Shown: positions 8,043 through 17,662, counted from the first letter of the stretch. The stretch is 64,000 nucleotides of DNA from DAIDKA01 sp963726995 (GCA_963726995.1 CAVSEP010000006.1:186001-250000), one strand, 5' to 3'. Notes: generated from the letters alone by a model not told the origin. Made by a program: numbers and translations.

Positions 8043-9044
8043 TCAGGTCGGTTCAGGCCGCAGCGCCCGCTGCACGAGATTCTGCATCAGCGAAACCTTG
8101 AATCCATTGAAACTCAGCGGCATCGCGCCCTGCACCGCGATCTGACCGGCACGCTGCGCGGTGTCCTCGTTCTGCGCCTGGCCGATCACCGCCTGTTCGA
8201 CTGCCGGGAGCCGCCGCGGCACGCACTCCACCGCACCACACACGATCCGCGCCCGTGCGATCAGCCCGTTTTCGACCACCAGGGCCGCGGCGACGCTGAC
8301 CAGAGCGAAGTCCCAGGTGTTGCGGTCGGCAACCTTCTCGAAATAGAAACGTGCGCCCGCCCACTCCTTCGGGAAGCGCACCGCAATCAGCAGCTCGCCC
8401 GGCTGCAGCGCAGTCATGCGGGTGATGTCGTGCGCCGGGCCGACGAAGAACTGCTCCGCGGTCACCACCCGCTCACCGCCCGGACCGCGGATCACCATGC
8501 GTGCATCCAGCGCCATGGCGGCGGTCGCGGTGTCCGAGGGGGACACGGCGACGCAGCGGCTTGCGCCGAACAGGCAGTGCTCGCGGTTCATGCCCTGGGG
8601 CGTGTCGGCGTAGCAGGCATTGCCCCCCGCCCGGTAGCAGCTGACGCCGAAGCGGTAGTACCAGCAGCGCGCGTCCTGACACAGATTGCCGCCGAGGGTG
8701 CCGCTGTTGCGGATCTGGGGGCTGGCCACGCGCCCGGCGGCGCTCGCCAGCAGCGAGTACCGGGACCGCACCAGCTCGGAATTCTCGACGTCCACCAGCT
8801 TGGTCAGGGCGCCGATCTCAATTCCTTCCGCGGTTTCCCGGATGCCATACAGGTCCCTGATGCCCGCAAGGTCGATGACGGCGCTGGGGCGCTTGTTGCG
8901 ATCCTTGAACCAGTCGAGGGAATCGTTGCCGCCTGCCAGGAACCAGGCGCCGGGACCGATGGCCTGGGCCAGATCGATTGCCCCCTGCACGCTGTCGGGC
9001 TGGTACAGCTCGAAATGAGACATCATGTCGCGGTGCATGCCCAT
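8043..9044 (-). CDS. FAD-binding subunit of xanthine dehydrogenase-family molybdenum hydroxylase, with extra cysteine cluster
   Basis: This 333-aa medium subunit has the FAD motifs FLAGGND (about 36-41) and NSGTLGGNL (113-121). Between the FAD domains is an insert with C122, C127, C136, C144, C157 and C164. Similar inserts in PaoB-type and 4-hydroxybenzoyl-CoA reductase-type subunits bind an additional [4Fe-4S] cluster, so a third cluster type is likely here; the exact ligands are inferred. The gene follows the Mo-subunit gene with a 2-bp gap. An alternative start is the Met at residue 8 (MSHFELY). Confidence 0.9.
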   Translation of the reverse strand: MGMHRDMMSHFELYQPDSVQGAIDLAQAIGPGAWFLAGGNDSLDWFKDRNKRPSAVIDLAGIRDLYGIRETAEGIEIGALTKLVDVENSELVRSRYSLLASAAGRVASPQIRNSGTLGGNLCQDARCWYYRFGVSCYRAGGNACYADTPQGMNREHCLFGASRCVAVSPSDTATAAMALDARMVIRGPGGERVVTAEQFFVGPAHDITRMTALQPGELLIAVRFPKEWAGARFYFEKVADRNTWDFALVSVAAALVVENGLIARARIVCGAVECVPRRLPAVEQAVIGQAQNEDTAQRAGQIAVQGAMPLSFNGFKVSLMQNLVQRALRPEPT

Positions 9045-9046
9045 GG

Positions 9047-11452
9047 CTAGTCCGTATTCACCTGCAGCGGGGAATGCGCCGCCGGCTTCTTCATCGCCAC
9101 GTTCAACACCATGTCGGTCTTCACCGGCGTTCGATTGAACACATGCCCGCCCAGGGCGTCCGAGATCGCGCAGATCACCGCCGAGGCGGCCGCTCCGAGG
9201 GGCGGCTCGCCGATGCCCTTGGTGCCCATCGGACTGGTCGGATCCGGCTTGTTCACCCAGTCGGCCTGCAGGCGTTCCGGCACATCCAGGTAGGTGGCCG
9301 GTCGCGCCTGGTACAGACCCACATGCCCGGGCAGACCATTTTGTGGATCGAAGATGATGTGCTCCAGCGTGCCGATGCTGATGCCCTGCACCGTCGCGCC
9401 CTTCAGCTGCGTCGTCAGGCCCATGGGATGGATGACGGTGCCGCAGTCCCCGACGTTGAGGATGTCGATGATGCGATGCTGCCCGGTCTCCAGGTCCACC
9501 TCGACTTCCGCGAAGGCGCAGGCGAAGGCCGCGGTCTCGCCGCCCACCGGCAGGGTGTCCTTGGCCACGCCGATGAGTCCGGTGCCCGCGAGCGCGGTGG
9601 CCGAAGCGCGGGTCATGGGATTGATGTCCTTGGGCAGCTCAAAACCCGAGAACCTGCCGGCCAGCTGCACGGCGCGCTGCGCAACCGCCGCGTAGGTCAT
9701 GCCCCGGTGAGGATTGCCCTTGGCGAAGATGCGGGTGCCGTCGATTGAATAGTCATCCGGATGGCCGCCCAGGTCCCGGGCCGCGATCTCCTTCATCTTC
9801 GCCAGGGCGTCCATGGCGGCCACGTAGTTGGTCCGCGCCATGGTGAAGGAGGTATTGCTGCCAAACTGGCCGATGTTCCAGGGCAGGTGCTTGCGCGAAT
9901 CACCGCGCTCCACCAGGCAGTTCTCCCAATCGTACTGCAGCACTTCGGCGGCAATGCGCGCGGTGCCCGAATGGGAAAAAGTCCCGAGATTGCCGACCCC
10001 GGTGTGGATATGGAGCTTGCCGTCCGGCGTGATGCGCACCAGGCCGTCGAAGCCGTTGAAGCCGGCCGGGTGATAGGCCTGGCCGATGCCGACCCCGGTC
10101 ACCTTGGATCCGCGACGCTGGCCGCTGCGGCTTACCCGCTCGGCCCAGCCGAAGCGCGCGGCGCCCTGCGCCTGGGCGTCGCGCAGGTAGGAGCTGGTCA
10201 CGTTGCGGCGGTTCGCGCCGACCTTCGAGCCGGTTTGCGGCGCGTTGATGCTGCGCAGCTGCAGGCGGTCGATCTTCAGGTCGCGCGCCGCACGATCCAT
10301 CAGCGGCTCCAGAATGCAGGCGATCTGGTTTTCACCGGGGCCGCGCTGCGCCGAGCGGGTGGGCGTATTGGTGTAGACGGGAATGCCCCGCCAGCGCATG
10401 GCCTGCGGCTGGTACACCACGGACAGCGCATCGGCCGCATTGCGGAAGTCGATGAAGCCGTTGTACGCACCGCTGTCCTGCAAGATGTACATATCGGCCG
10501 CAAGCAGGCGACCATCGGCCGCGAATCCAAGCTTGATGCGCCCCTGGAAACCATTGCGCGCATGGCCGATGTAGTACTCCTCGGCGCGGCTGACCCGCAT
10601 CATTACGGGGCGGTTCAGCTTGCGCGCCAGCAGTGCGGGGATGGCCATGCTGGGAAAGGCGGCGCCCTTGGACCCGAAACCGCCGCCGCAAAATTCCGAG
10701 ATGTACACCAGCTCATCGGGCTTGATGCCGATGTATTGCGCCAGGCCGGGCACGACGAAGGACTGGCTTTGCGTGGAACCGTGCACGAAACACTTGCCGT
10801 TCTGCCAGTAGGCAAAGGTGGTGCGCGGCTCCATGCTGTGATGGGAGTTGCTCGCGGTCACGAAGCTGTCGTCGTAGACGACCTTGGACTGGGCGAATCC
10901 GGCCTCCACATCTCCGTACGACCAGTCTTCGGCCGACCTGCCCATCGGCATCTTGCCGGGCTCGGCCTTCTCGAAATCCTCGCGGGTCCACTTCAGCGAC
11001 TGCAGTTTCAGGCCGCCCGCGCCCACGTTGTTGCCGTCCGCGCGGGCCGCCGGACCGTCCGGGTGCAGGCTGTGCAGCGGATCCACCACGAAGGGCAACG
11101 GTTCCAGATCCAGTCTGATCAGATCGATGGCATCCTGCGCCGTCGTCTCGTCCACGGCGGCGACCGCCAGGATCGGGGCGCCGACGAACTGCGGCTCATC
11201 GGTGAGGATGGGAGGATTCGGCTCCGGCACCGGCGTCACTTCACTCGGCAGCAGCACGCCGAGCACGCCGGGTAGCGCCAGCGCCGCACTCGCATCGATG
11301 CCGCGCACCCGCGCGTGCGGCATGGGGCTGGTCAGCAAGCGACAGAAGACCATGCCGTCGGCACGGAAGTCTTCCGCGTACTTGGCCTGGCCGGTGACCT
11401 TGGCGAAGACATCCGGCGGCGTGAAATCCCGGCCCAGCAGCTTGTAGGTCAT
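9047..11452 (-). CDS. Molybdopterin-binding large subunit of xanthine dehydrogenase-family hydroxylase
   Basis: This 801-aa catalytic subunit has the N-terminal aldehyde-oxidase a/b hammerhead (KVTGQAKYAEDF) followed by the Mo-cofactor domains. Recognisable segments include CGGGFGSKG, the RGPGENQ region, and GTKGIGEPPLG near the C-terminus, whose Glu is the catalytic base of the family. It resembles PaoC/YagR-type periplasmic aldehyde oxidoreductases, but the substrate cannot be read from sequence. The start overlaps the stop of the 2Fe-2S subunit gene (ATGA). No XdhC/PaoD-type chaperone gene is present in the window. Confidence 0.92.
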   Translation of the reverse strand: MTYKLLGRDFTPPDVFAKVTGQAKYAEDFRADGMVFCRLLTSPMPHARVRGIDASAALALPGVLGVLLPSEVTPVPEPNPPILTDEPQFVGAPILAVAAVDETTAQDAIDLIRLDLEPLPFVVDPLHSLHPDGPAARADGNNVGAGGLKLQSLKWTREDFEKAEPGKMPMGRSAEDWSYGDVEAGFAQSKVVYDDSFVTASNSHHSMEPRTTFAYWQNGKCFVHGSTQSQSFVVPGLAQYIGIKPDELVYISEFCGGGFGSKGAAFPSMAIPALLARKLNRPVMMRVSRAEEYYIGHARNGFQGRIKLGFAADGRLLAADMYILQDSGAYNGFIDFRNAADALSVVYQPQAMRWRGIPVYTNTPTRSAQRGPGENQIACILEPLMDRAARDLKIDRLQLRSINAPQTGSKVGANRRNVTSSYLRDAQAQGAARFGWAERVSRSGQRRGSKVTGVGIGQAYHPAGFNGFDGLVRITPDGKLHIHTGVGNLGTFSHSGTARIAAEVLQYDWENCLVERGDSRKHLPWNIGQFGSNTSFTMARTNYVAAMDALAKMKEIAARDLGGHPDDYSIDGTRIFAKGNPHRGMTYAAVAQRAVQLAGRFSGFELPKDINPMTRASATALAGTGLIGVAKDTLPVGGETAAFACAFAEVEVDLETGQHRIIDILNVGDCGTVIHPMGLTTQLKGATVQGISIGTLEHIIFDPQNGLPGHVGLYQARPATYLDVPERLQADWVNKPDPTSPMGTKGIGEPPLGAAASAVICAISDALGGHVFNRTPVKTDMVLNVAMKKPAAHSPLQVNTD

Positions 11453-12075
11453 GCGGCACCCGCGCCGGCGGCGCGCATGATGCCGTTCAGGTAATTGTCA
11501 TAGGCGCCGCAACGGCACAGGTTGCCCGCCATGGCGGCGCGGCATTGCTCGCGAGTGGGATGCGGATTGCGCTTCAGCAGCGCCACCGCCGATACGACCT
11601 GGCCGGGCGTGCAGAAACCGCACTGCGGCGACAGCTCATCGATGAAGGCCTGCTGCACCGGATGCAGCTCGCCATTCGGCCCGCCCACGCCCTCGACGGT
11701 GATCACCTTGCGATCCCGCACGCTGTGCGTCAGCACCGAACAGGAGTTGTGGGTGATGTCGTCCAGCATCACGGTGCACGCGCCGCACTCGCCCCGGTCG
11801 CAGCCGAGCTTGGTGCCGGTCAGTCCCAGCTTGTAGCGCAGGGTCATCGCCAGGGTTTCCTGGGGCAGGACGTCCACGCGCCGGACCTGGCCGTTCACGT
11901 TGATGGCAATGAGTCGCTCGACGGCGCCGGCGACGGCGCCACCGCGCCTGGCGCAGCCGGACAATCCCCCATAGATGTACGTGGCGGCCGAGGCGACGGC
12001 GCCGGAGGCAATCACCCGCTTGATGAATTCGCGTCGCGAAACGCGCGCGGCTTCCTCAATCTGCGCAAGGTTCAA
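11449..12075 (-). CDS. Tat-exported [2Fe-2S] subunit of xanthine dehydrogenase-family hydroxylase
   Basis: The small subunit is 208 aa from a TTG at 12075; a GTG at 12138 is an alternative, and there is no suitable ATG. A twin-arginine motif SRREFIK (residues 13-19) precedes a hydrophobic stretch, so the folded heterotrimer is probably exported through Tat. Two [2Fe-2S] clusters are visible: plant-type C92, C97, C100, C112, and C152, C155 with C187, C189. The stop overlaps the Mo-subunit start by 4 nt. The dsbA-like gene is divergent, so the promoter must lie in the short gap around 12080-12160. Confidence 0.88.
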   Translation of the reverse strand: MNLAQIEEAARVSRREFIKRVIASGAVASAATYIYGGLSGCARRGGAVAGAVERLIAINVNGQVRRVDVLPQETLAMTLRYKLGLTGTKLGCDRGECGACTVMLDDITHNSCSVLTHSVRDRKVITVEGVGGPNGELHPVQQAFIDELSPQCGFCTPGQVVSAVALLKRNPHPTREQCRAAMAGNLCRCGAYDNYLNGIMRAAGAGAA

Positions 12076-12163
12076 GGCTGGTGCCCCATCGCCGACCTCC
12101 CCCCACGGACCCGGTGAGGGAGAGTATAACGCCTTCACGCCTGTTGTCCGCCAAGGAGACGCC

Positions 12164-12814
12164 ATGAGCCCCCGGGTCAAGATCGATTTCGTCAGCGATG
12201 TGTCCTGCCCCTGGTGCGCGATCGGCCTGCAGGCCCTGGTCGCGGCACTGGCCAAGGTTCGCGACGTCGTCGAGGGCGACCTGCATTTCCAGCCTTTCGA
12301 ACTCAACCCCGACATGGCCCCCGGAGGCGAGGACATCGCCGCGCATATCGCGCGCAAGTACGGCGCCTCCGCGCAGCAATTCGCCCACAGCCAGGAAATG
12401 ATCCGCGCGCGCGGCGCGGAACTGGGATTCCGCTTCGACATGGACCGGCGCACCCGCATCTACAACACCTTCGATGCCCATCGGGCGCTGCATTGGGCAG
12501 GCCTTGAAGGCAGGCAGCTGGCGCTCAAACAGGCGCTGTTCAAGGTCTATTTCGGGGAAGGCAAGGACCCCGGCGATCAGGCGGTCCTGGTGGCGGCCGC
12601 CGCGCAGGCAGGCCTTGATCCGGCTCGCGCCCGGGACATCCTGGCCTCGCAGCTGTACGCGGCGGAGGTACGGGAACGCGAGCGCTTCTATCGCAGCCAG
12701 GGAATCGAGGCGGTCCCGGCGATCATCATCAACGATCGGCACCTCATAGAAGGAGGCCAGCCAGTCGCTGTATTCGAACGAGTATTACGGCAGTTGGCCG
12801 ACGCCGCGGCGTGA
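12164..12814 (+). CDS. DsbA family oxidoreductase (FrnE-like)
   Basis: The 216-aa thioredoxin-fold protein starts at the ATG after an AAGGAGA ribosome binding site. The redox motif CPWC is at residues 15-18 (VSDVSCPWCAIG), and the helical insertion domain and C-terminal VPAIIINDRHLIEGGQP segment fit the cytoplasmic FrnE/2-hydroxychromene-isomerase-like DsbA family. There is no signal peptide, so it probably acts in the cytoplasm. It is divergent from the molybdenum hydroxylase operon; a functional link is possible but unsupported. Confidence 0.9.
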   Translation: MSPRVKIDFVSDVSCPWCAIGLQALVAALAKVRDVVEGDLHFQPFELNPDMAPGGEDIAAHIARKYGASAQQFAHSQEMIRARGAELGFRFDMDRRTRIYNTFDAHRALHWAGLEGRQLALKQALFKVYFGEGKDPGDQAVLVAAAAQAGLDPARARDILASQLYAAEVRERERFYRSQGIEAVPAIIINDRHLIEGGQPVAVFERVLRQLADAAA

Positions 12815-12829
12815 GGCGCCGCCGGCCGG

Positions 12830-13804
12830 TCAATGCGAGTCGATCGCGGCGGCAAAGGACTGCACGATCTGCGCCGCCGGAAGCGTGGCGTGAATCCCGC
12901 CCACGGAGCGGCCCGCCTGCCAGTAGTCGGCACGGGTGTCCGGCGAGTTCAGCGACTGCCGCAGCTGGCGCAGGGAGTTGAGCGCGTACCAGGTGCGCAT
13001 CCAGTGCTTGCGGCGGCGGCCGCGCAGCATCCAGCGCGCGAATGGCCCGGCCCGCGTGCCCAGTCGTTCGACATGGGCATTGCGGATCACCGCGACCGGC
13101 ACGCCGGTCAGCCGCTCGGTGAGCACGATGTCGTCCTCGGCGGCATCGATGATGGCCTGCTTGTAGGCCTCGCTCGCCTTGCATTCCGGAGTCGCAATGA
13201 ATCGGGTGCCGCACTGCACCGCCGCGTAGCCCATGGCAAGGTGCCGCGCGAATTCCGCGGGCGTACCGACGCCGCCGGCGGCGACCATCGGCAGGCCCAG
13301 GGGACTCAATTCCTCGAGCAGCGTTTCGGCGCTCTTGCCGCCGGCGTGTCCGCCCGCGCGCGAGTTCACCGCAATCAGCCCGTCGACACCACCGTCGGCG
13401 CCCTTCTTTGCCCAGCGGGCTTCCGTGACGTCGTGATAGACGAAGCCCCCCGCGGCATGCACGCGCTCGCAGACCCACCTGGGGTCGCCGAGCGAGGTGA
13501 TGAAGAAGCGGATTCCCTCCTCCAGCGCCCCATCGATCCAGCCCTTCATGCGATCCAGGTAGGTCCTGCTGCTGGCCTCGATGAGGGCATTGAACCCCAC
13601 GGGCCGCGAAGTCAGGGATTTGATATAGCGCAGCCCGGCCCGATATTCGTGCCCATGGACGTAGGTCAGTGACAGCGGCTGGATCACGCCCAGGCCTCCC
13701 GCTTCGCTCACCGCCGCGACCAGCTCCGGATTGGAGCACGGATACATCGGCCCGCAGATCAGCGGCACCGCGACCCGGGCGTGGCGCGTGAAGGCATTGC
13801 TCAT
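12830..13804 (-). CDS. Nitronate monooxygenase family flavoprotein
   Basis: This 324-aa FMN-binding TIM barrel of the nitronate monooxygenase/2-nitropropane dioxygenase family has N-terminal VPLICGPMYPCSNPELVAAVSEAGGLGVI, LPMVAAGGVGTPAEFARHLAMGYAAVQCGTRF (phosphate-binding loop) and a C-terminal variable region. It may detoxify propionate-3-nitronate; some relatives are enoyl-ACP reductases. The ATG overlaps the stop of the upstream thioesterase-like gene by 4 nt, so the two form an operon. Confidence 0.88.
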   Translation of the reverse strand: MSNAFTRHARVAVPLICGPMYPCSNPELVAAVSEAGGLGVIQPLSLTYVHGHEYRAGLRYIKSLTSRPVGFNALIEASSRTYLDRMKGWIDGALEEGIRFFITSLGDPRWVCERVHAAGGFVYHDVTEARWAKKGADGGVDGLIAVNSRAGGHAGGKSAETLLEELSPLGLPMVAAGGVGTPAEFARHLAMGYAAVQCGTRFIATPECKASEAYKQAIIDAAEDDIVLTERLTGVPVAVIRNAHVERLGTRAGPFARWMLRGRRRKHWMRTWYALNSLRQLRQSLNSPDTRADYWQAGRSVGGIHATLPAAQIVQSFAAAIDSH

Positions 13805-14274
13805 CGCGGTATCGGTCCGACCCGCCAGCGCACGGTCGCCCGGGCGACCACCACGCCGTCGCGATCGAGGCAGTCGGCGGTGACATCGATGTCGGTATCG
13901 GCCGTGACGGCGGGTACCGAAACCCTGCTCACCGCGCGGATCCGACCCCGCGCCTTCTTCAGGTACTGCATGGAAATGTCGGTGACGATGGCGCGCAATC
14001 CGTCCGGCAGGCCCGCCAGCATCGCCAGCCCGCTCGCCTGCTCGGCCACATTGATCAGAGCGACCGCATGTACGCTGCCCAGGTGCTGGCGGTTGGAGCG
14101 CCGATCGGGGATCTCGACTTCCGCGTGCCCGGGCTCCAGCACCCGGATTCGCGGCCCGACCGAACCGGAATACGGAACCAGCAGGCCGAAGAGCTGTGCG
14201 AAGACCCATTGCCCGCCCGGCCAGGGACTCAACCGGCGCCACAGTCGTAGGAGTCTTGTGCCGGGCGAGCGCAT
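13801..14274 (-). CDS. Hotdog-fold thioesterase-like protein (DUF4442)
   Basis: The 157-aa protein is of the YiiD/DUF4442 hotdog type: PYSGSVGPRIRVLEPGHAEVEIPDR, then NHLGSVHAVALIN-like text (QHLGSVHAVALINVAEQASG) and a C-terminal ATVRWRVG strand. Acyl-CoA thioesterase activity is plausible but unproven. The start ATG at 14274 is 33 bp from the divergent MFS gene. Its stop overlaps the nitronate monooxygenase start. Confidence 0.8.
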   Translation of the reverse strand: MRSPGTRLLRLWRRLSPWPGGQWVFAQLFGLLVPYSGSVGPRIRVLEPGHAEVEIPDRRSNRQHLGSVHAVALINVAEQASGLAMLAGLPDGLRAIVTDISMQYLKKARGRIRAVSRVSVPAVTADTDIDVTADCLDRDGVVVARATVRWRVGPIPR

Positions 14275-14307
14275 GGCATCACTATAATGTGGCGGTAGGG
14301 GGGAGTC

Positions 14308-15612
14308 ATGAATTCCGTGTTTCGTCGCTTCGCTCTCCCCCCGACCGACCTGCTGCGCGATCCGATCTATCGGCGACTGTGGACCTCGATCCTGATCTCC
14401 TCCTTCGGTGGTCAGGTGACTCTGCTCGCCCTGCCGCTGACGGCCGCGGTGCTGCTGCGAGCCAATGCGGCGCAGATGGGCGTCCTGACCGCGATGGAGG
14501 TCGTGCCCTTCGCACTGTTCTCGCTGCCGGTGGGGGTGTGGCTGGATCGCTGGCGGAAGCTCCCGGTCTATGTGTTCGGCGAGTTCTCGCTGGCCTGCAC
14601 GGTCGCCAGCGTGCCGCTGGCGTGGTGGGGCGGATGGTTGTCCATCGCATGGCTGTATGTCGCGGCCTTCGTCATCGGGACGGTGAACACGACTGCCGGC
14701 AGCGCGGCGCAGATCGTGCTGACGCAGATCGTTCCGCGCGAGCGGCTGGTCGAAGCCCATGCGAAGAATGCACTGGCCTCCTCCACGGCGGAGGTCGCCG
14801 GACCCGGGGCCGCGGGGGCGTTGATCAAGCTGACCGGCGCACCGCTCGCGCTGCTGGCGACCGCCGCACTGTTGCTGATCTCGGCATCCAACCTGCGCGG
14901 CGTGGCGGCCAAGGAACCGCCGCACGGGATACATGCCCCCTTCTGGCCGGCGATGCGCGAGGGCCTGAGATTCGTGCGCAACGAGCGGCTGCTGGGGGTG
15001 TTGGCCACCGCCGTCGGCGCCTGGGAACTATGCAATCAGGTCGCCATGGTGGTGCAGATCCTGTTCGCCACGCGCCTGTTGGGACTGGGTGCGCGTGGCG
15101 TGGGTCTGAGCTATGTGGCCCTCGGCATCGGCACCATCATCGCCAGTTCCATCGGCTATCGGCTGGTGCGCCGCATCGGCCCTGGCCCCACGCTGATCCT
15201 GGGTTTCGCGGTATCCGGCAGCGGCTGGCTGCTGCTGGCACTGGCGCCGCTGAATGGGTTCGGAATCTGCGCCTATGCGCTCATGCTGTTCATGTTCGGC
15301 GTCGGCGCGGTGTTCATCTTCGTCAACTTCCTGGCCATGCGCCAGGCGGTGACTCCCGGGCGAATGCTCGGTCGCATGACCTCGACGATGCGCTGGCTGA
15401 TCCTGCTCCCCGCCGGTCCCGGGGCACTGATCGGTGGTTTTTTGGGGCAACGGTTCGGACTGCGCGTGCCACTTGAATGCGCCGGTGTCGCAAGCCTGCT
15501 GCTTGCGGCGTTGGCCTGGAAAGTACCCCGGATTCGACGCATCAGGACACTGCCCACTCTCAAGGCCGAAGCCATCAGTCCCTATGCATCGGATGAGGCG
15601 AGCGCCGGCTGA
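14308..15612 (+). CDS. MFS transporter (EntS/MFS_3-like)
   Basis: This 434-aa protein has about 12 TM helices and the MFS motif-A-like loop LPVGVWLDRWRKLPV after TM2. The layout resembles EntS-type exporters (DLLRDPIYRRLWTSILIS, then QIVPRERLVEAHAKNALASS). A GGGGGAG ribosome binding site precedes the ATG. Substrate unknown. It is convergent with the ABC exporter gene that follows, with a 19-bp gap, and divergent from the thioesterase-monooxygenase pair. Confidence 0.85.
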   Translation: MNSVFRRFALPPTDLLRDPIYRRLWTSILISSFGGQVTLLALPLTAAVLLRANAAQMGVLTAMEVVPFALFSLPVGVWLDRWRKLPVYVFGEFSLACTVASVPLAWWGGWLSIAWLYVAAFVIGTVNTTAGSAAQIVLTQIVPRERLVEAHAKNALASSTAEVAGPGAAGALIKLTGAPLALLATAALLLISASNLRGVAAKEPPHGIHAPFWPAMREGLRFVRNERLLGVLATAVGAWELCNQVAMVVQILFATRLLGLGARGVGLSYVALGIGTIIASSIGYRLVRRIGPGPTLILGFAVSGSGWLLLALAPLNGFGICAYALMLFMFGVGAVFIFVNFLAMRQAVTPGRMLGRMTSTMRWLILLPAGPGALIGGFLGQRFGLRVPLECAGVASLLLAALAWKVPRIRRIRTLPTLKAEAISPYASDEASAG

Positions 15613-15631
15613 CGGCTCATTCACGGCCTGC

Positions 15632-17500
15632 CTATCCGGGCGGGTGCTGCGCCGCGAACTGGGTGCGGTAGAGCTGTTCGTACAGTCCGGGCGTGCCGGC
15701 CAGCTGTGCGTGGGTGCCGCGCTGGACGATACGGCCCTCCTGCACCACCAGGATGAGGTCAGCCTTGAGTACGGTGGACAGCCGGTGCGCGATGACGATG
15801 GCGGTGCGCCCGGCAAGCGCCCGCTCCAGCGCCCGCTGCACCGCGGCCTCCGAATGGGAGTCCAGGTGCGCCGTCGCCTCATCCAGCACCACCAGATCCG
15901 GGGCCTTAAGCAGCAGCCGCGCGATCGCGAGGCGCTGCTTCTCCCCGCCCGAGAAGCGGTAGCCTCGCTCGCCCACGACCGTGTCCAGGCCCTCGGACAG
16001 GCCTTCGACCACGTCCAGTATCTGGGCATCGCGCAGGGCCTCATGGATTTGCCCGGCGTTGGCCTCGGGCCGCGCGTACAGCAGATTGGCGCGCAGCGTG
16101 TCGTGGAACAGGTGCGCCTCCTGCGTCACGACACCGACGCGCCGCTGCAGTGACTCCAGCCTGGCATCCCGCACGTCGATGCCGTTGATGCGCACGCTGC
16201 CGGCGATCACGTCGTACAGGCGCGGGATGAGTTGGGTGATGGTCGTCTTGCCCGCCCCTGACGGACCCACGAGCGCCACCAGGGTCCCCGGCGCGATGCT
16301 GAAATCGATGTCATGCAGCACGGCCTGCGGCGCGCGCCGCTCAGGCACCGCGATGGACTCCAGCGAGGCCAGCGACACCTCGGCCGCCGCCGGATACCGG
16401 AACGACACATGCTCGAAGGTCACGCCCAGCGGGCCGCTGGGCAGGTCAACGGCATCCGGCTTCTCACGCACCATGGGCTCCAGGTCCAGCACCTCGAACA
16501 CCCGTTCGAAGGCCACCAGCGCCGTCATCACGGTGACCTGCACGTTGGACAGTCCCATCACCGGCGCGTACAGCCGCACCAGCAGCGAAGTCAGCGCCAC
16601 CACCGTGCCCAGGTCCAGTGCGTGCCGGGCGGCCAGCACACCGCCCCAGCCATAGGCCAGCGCCGTGGCCAGGCTCGCCATCAGCAGCAGCGCCGTGGCC
16701 AGCAGCCGCCCATACAGCGCGGCGCGTATCGCCAGTCCCGAGAGCTCGCGGGCCTTGCCCTCGAAGGCGGCCGTGTCCGCTTCCCGACGCCCGAATAGCT
16801 TGGCCAGCGTCGCGCCGGCAACGTTGAAGCGCTCCACCATCATGCTGCTGACGCCCGAGCCGGCATTCATGATTTCGCGCGTGATGGCCTGGATGCGCCG
16901 GCTCCAGTAGCGCGCGGGCAGCACGAACAAGGGCAGCAGCACCACCACCGCCAGCGCTATGCGCCAGGACAGCGCGAACATCGCGCCGATGATCAGCACC
17001 ACTGTGACGATGTTGCCGGCGACGGTGGAGAGGATGTCGGTGAAGGCGCTGCGCGCGCTCATGGTGTCGGAAAAGAGCCGATTGACCAGCGCCCCGGTCT
17101 GGGTGCGCGCGAAGAACGCCAGCGGCATGCGCAGGATGTGTTGGAACAGACGGGTGCGCAGCCCCACCACCACGTCCGCGCCGACGCGGGTGCCCAGGTA
17201 GGTCTGGGCGAGGCCCAGCGCAGCATCCAATACGCCCAGTACGGCGATCAATGCCGCGAAGCGCACGATGAGCCCCGTGTCGGCGCGCAGGATGCCGTCG
17301 TTGATGATGCGCCGATAGATCAGCGGATAGGTGATGCCGATGCTGGCATTGACGATGACCACCACCGCCAGCAGCGACAGCCAGCCGGTGTAGGGGGCGG
17401 CGATACCCAGGGTTCGTCGCAACGTCCCTGGTTTGATCCGGTGCTGGAGCACTGCCGGATCCTGCCTCAGGGCCCGCATCGCTCCTGCCATCCCGCGCAT
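15632..17500 (-). CDS. ABC transporter with fused permease and ATPase domains
   Basis: This 622-aa half-transporter has six N-terminal TM helices (residues about 30-320) and a C-terminal ATPase with Walker A GPSGAGKTT, signature FSGGEKQR, Walker B LVVLDEATAHLD and the H-loop IAHRLS. The layout is of the MsbA/Sav1866 lipid or multidrug exporter class, and it probably works as a homodimer. The ATG at 17500 follows a GGTGAG-type ribosome binding site; an in-frame TTG lies 66 nt upstream. tRNA-Thr lies just upstream on the same strand. Confidence 0.9.
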   Translation of the reverse strand: MRGMAGAMRALRQDPAVLQHRIKPGTLRRTLGIAAPYTGWLSLLAVVVIVNASIGITYPLIYRRIINDGILRADTGLIVRFAALIAVLGVLDAALGLAQTYLGTRVGADVVVGLRTRLFQHILRMPLAFFARTQTGALVNRLFSDTMSARSAFTDILSTVAGNIVTVVLIIGAMFALSWRIALAVVVLLPLFVLPARYWSRRIQAITREIMNAGSGVSSMMVERFNVAGATLAKLFGRREADTAAFEGKARELSGLAIRAALYGRLLATALLLMASLATALAYGWGGVLAARHALDLGTVVALTSLLVRLYAPVMGLSNVQVTVMTALVAFERVFEVLDLEPMVREKPDAVDLPSGPLGVTFEHVSFRYPAAAEVSLASLESIAVPERRAPQAVLHDIDFSIAPGTLVALVGPSGAGKTTITQLIPRLYDVIAGSVRINGIDVRDARLESLQRRVGVVTQEAHLFHDTLRANLLYARPEANAGQIHEALRDAQILDVVEGLSEGLDTVVGERGYRFSGGEKQRLAIARLLLKAPDLVVLDEATAHLDSHSEAAVQRALERALAGRTAIVIAHRLSTVLKADLILVVQEGRIVQRGTHAQLAGTPGLYEQLYRTQFAAQHPPG

Positions 17501-17586
17501 CTGCTCACCCCGAGGTTGTTTCTTCGCCCATGATAATGTACCGACCTGGACGCCGGTATATCGCAACGTGTTGATTTAGTTAGAAC

Positions 17587-17662
17587 TGGTGCCGGCTGAG
17601 GGATTCGAACCCCCGACCCCCTGATTACAAATCAGGTGCACTACCAACTGTGCTAAGCCGGC
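17587..17662 (-). tRNA. tRNA-Thr (anticodon UGU)
   Basis: This 76-nt gene includes an encoded CCA end. Read on the minus strand, the acceptor GCCGGCU pairs with the 3' end, the anticodon arm is CUGAU-UUGUAA-UCAG with UGU in the loop, and the T-arm contains GGUUCGAAUCC. The UGU anticodon reads ACA and other Thr codons. Confidence 0.95.

Noticed and set aside
9761..11275. A 504-aa open frame on the plus strand
   Set aside because: It is antisense to the molybdenum subunit gene, whose motifs and codon pattern are clear; composition is typical of an antisense shadow.
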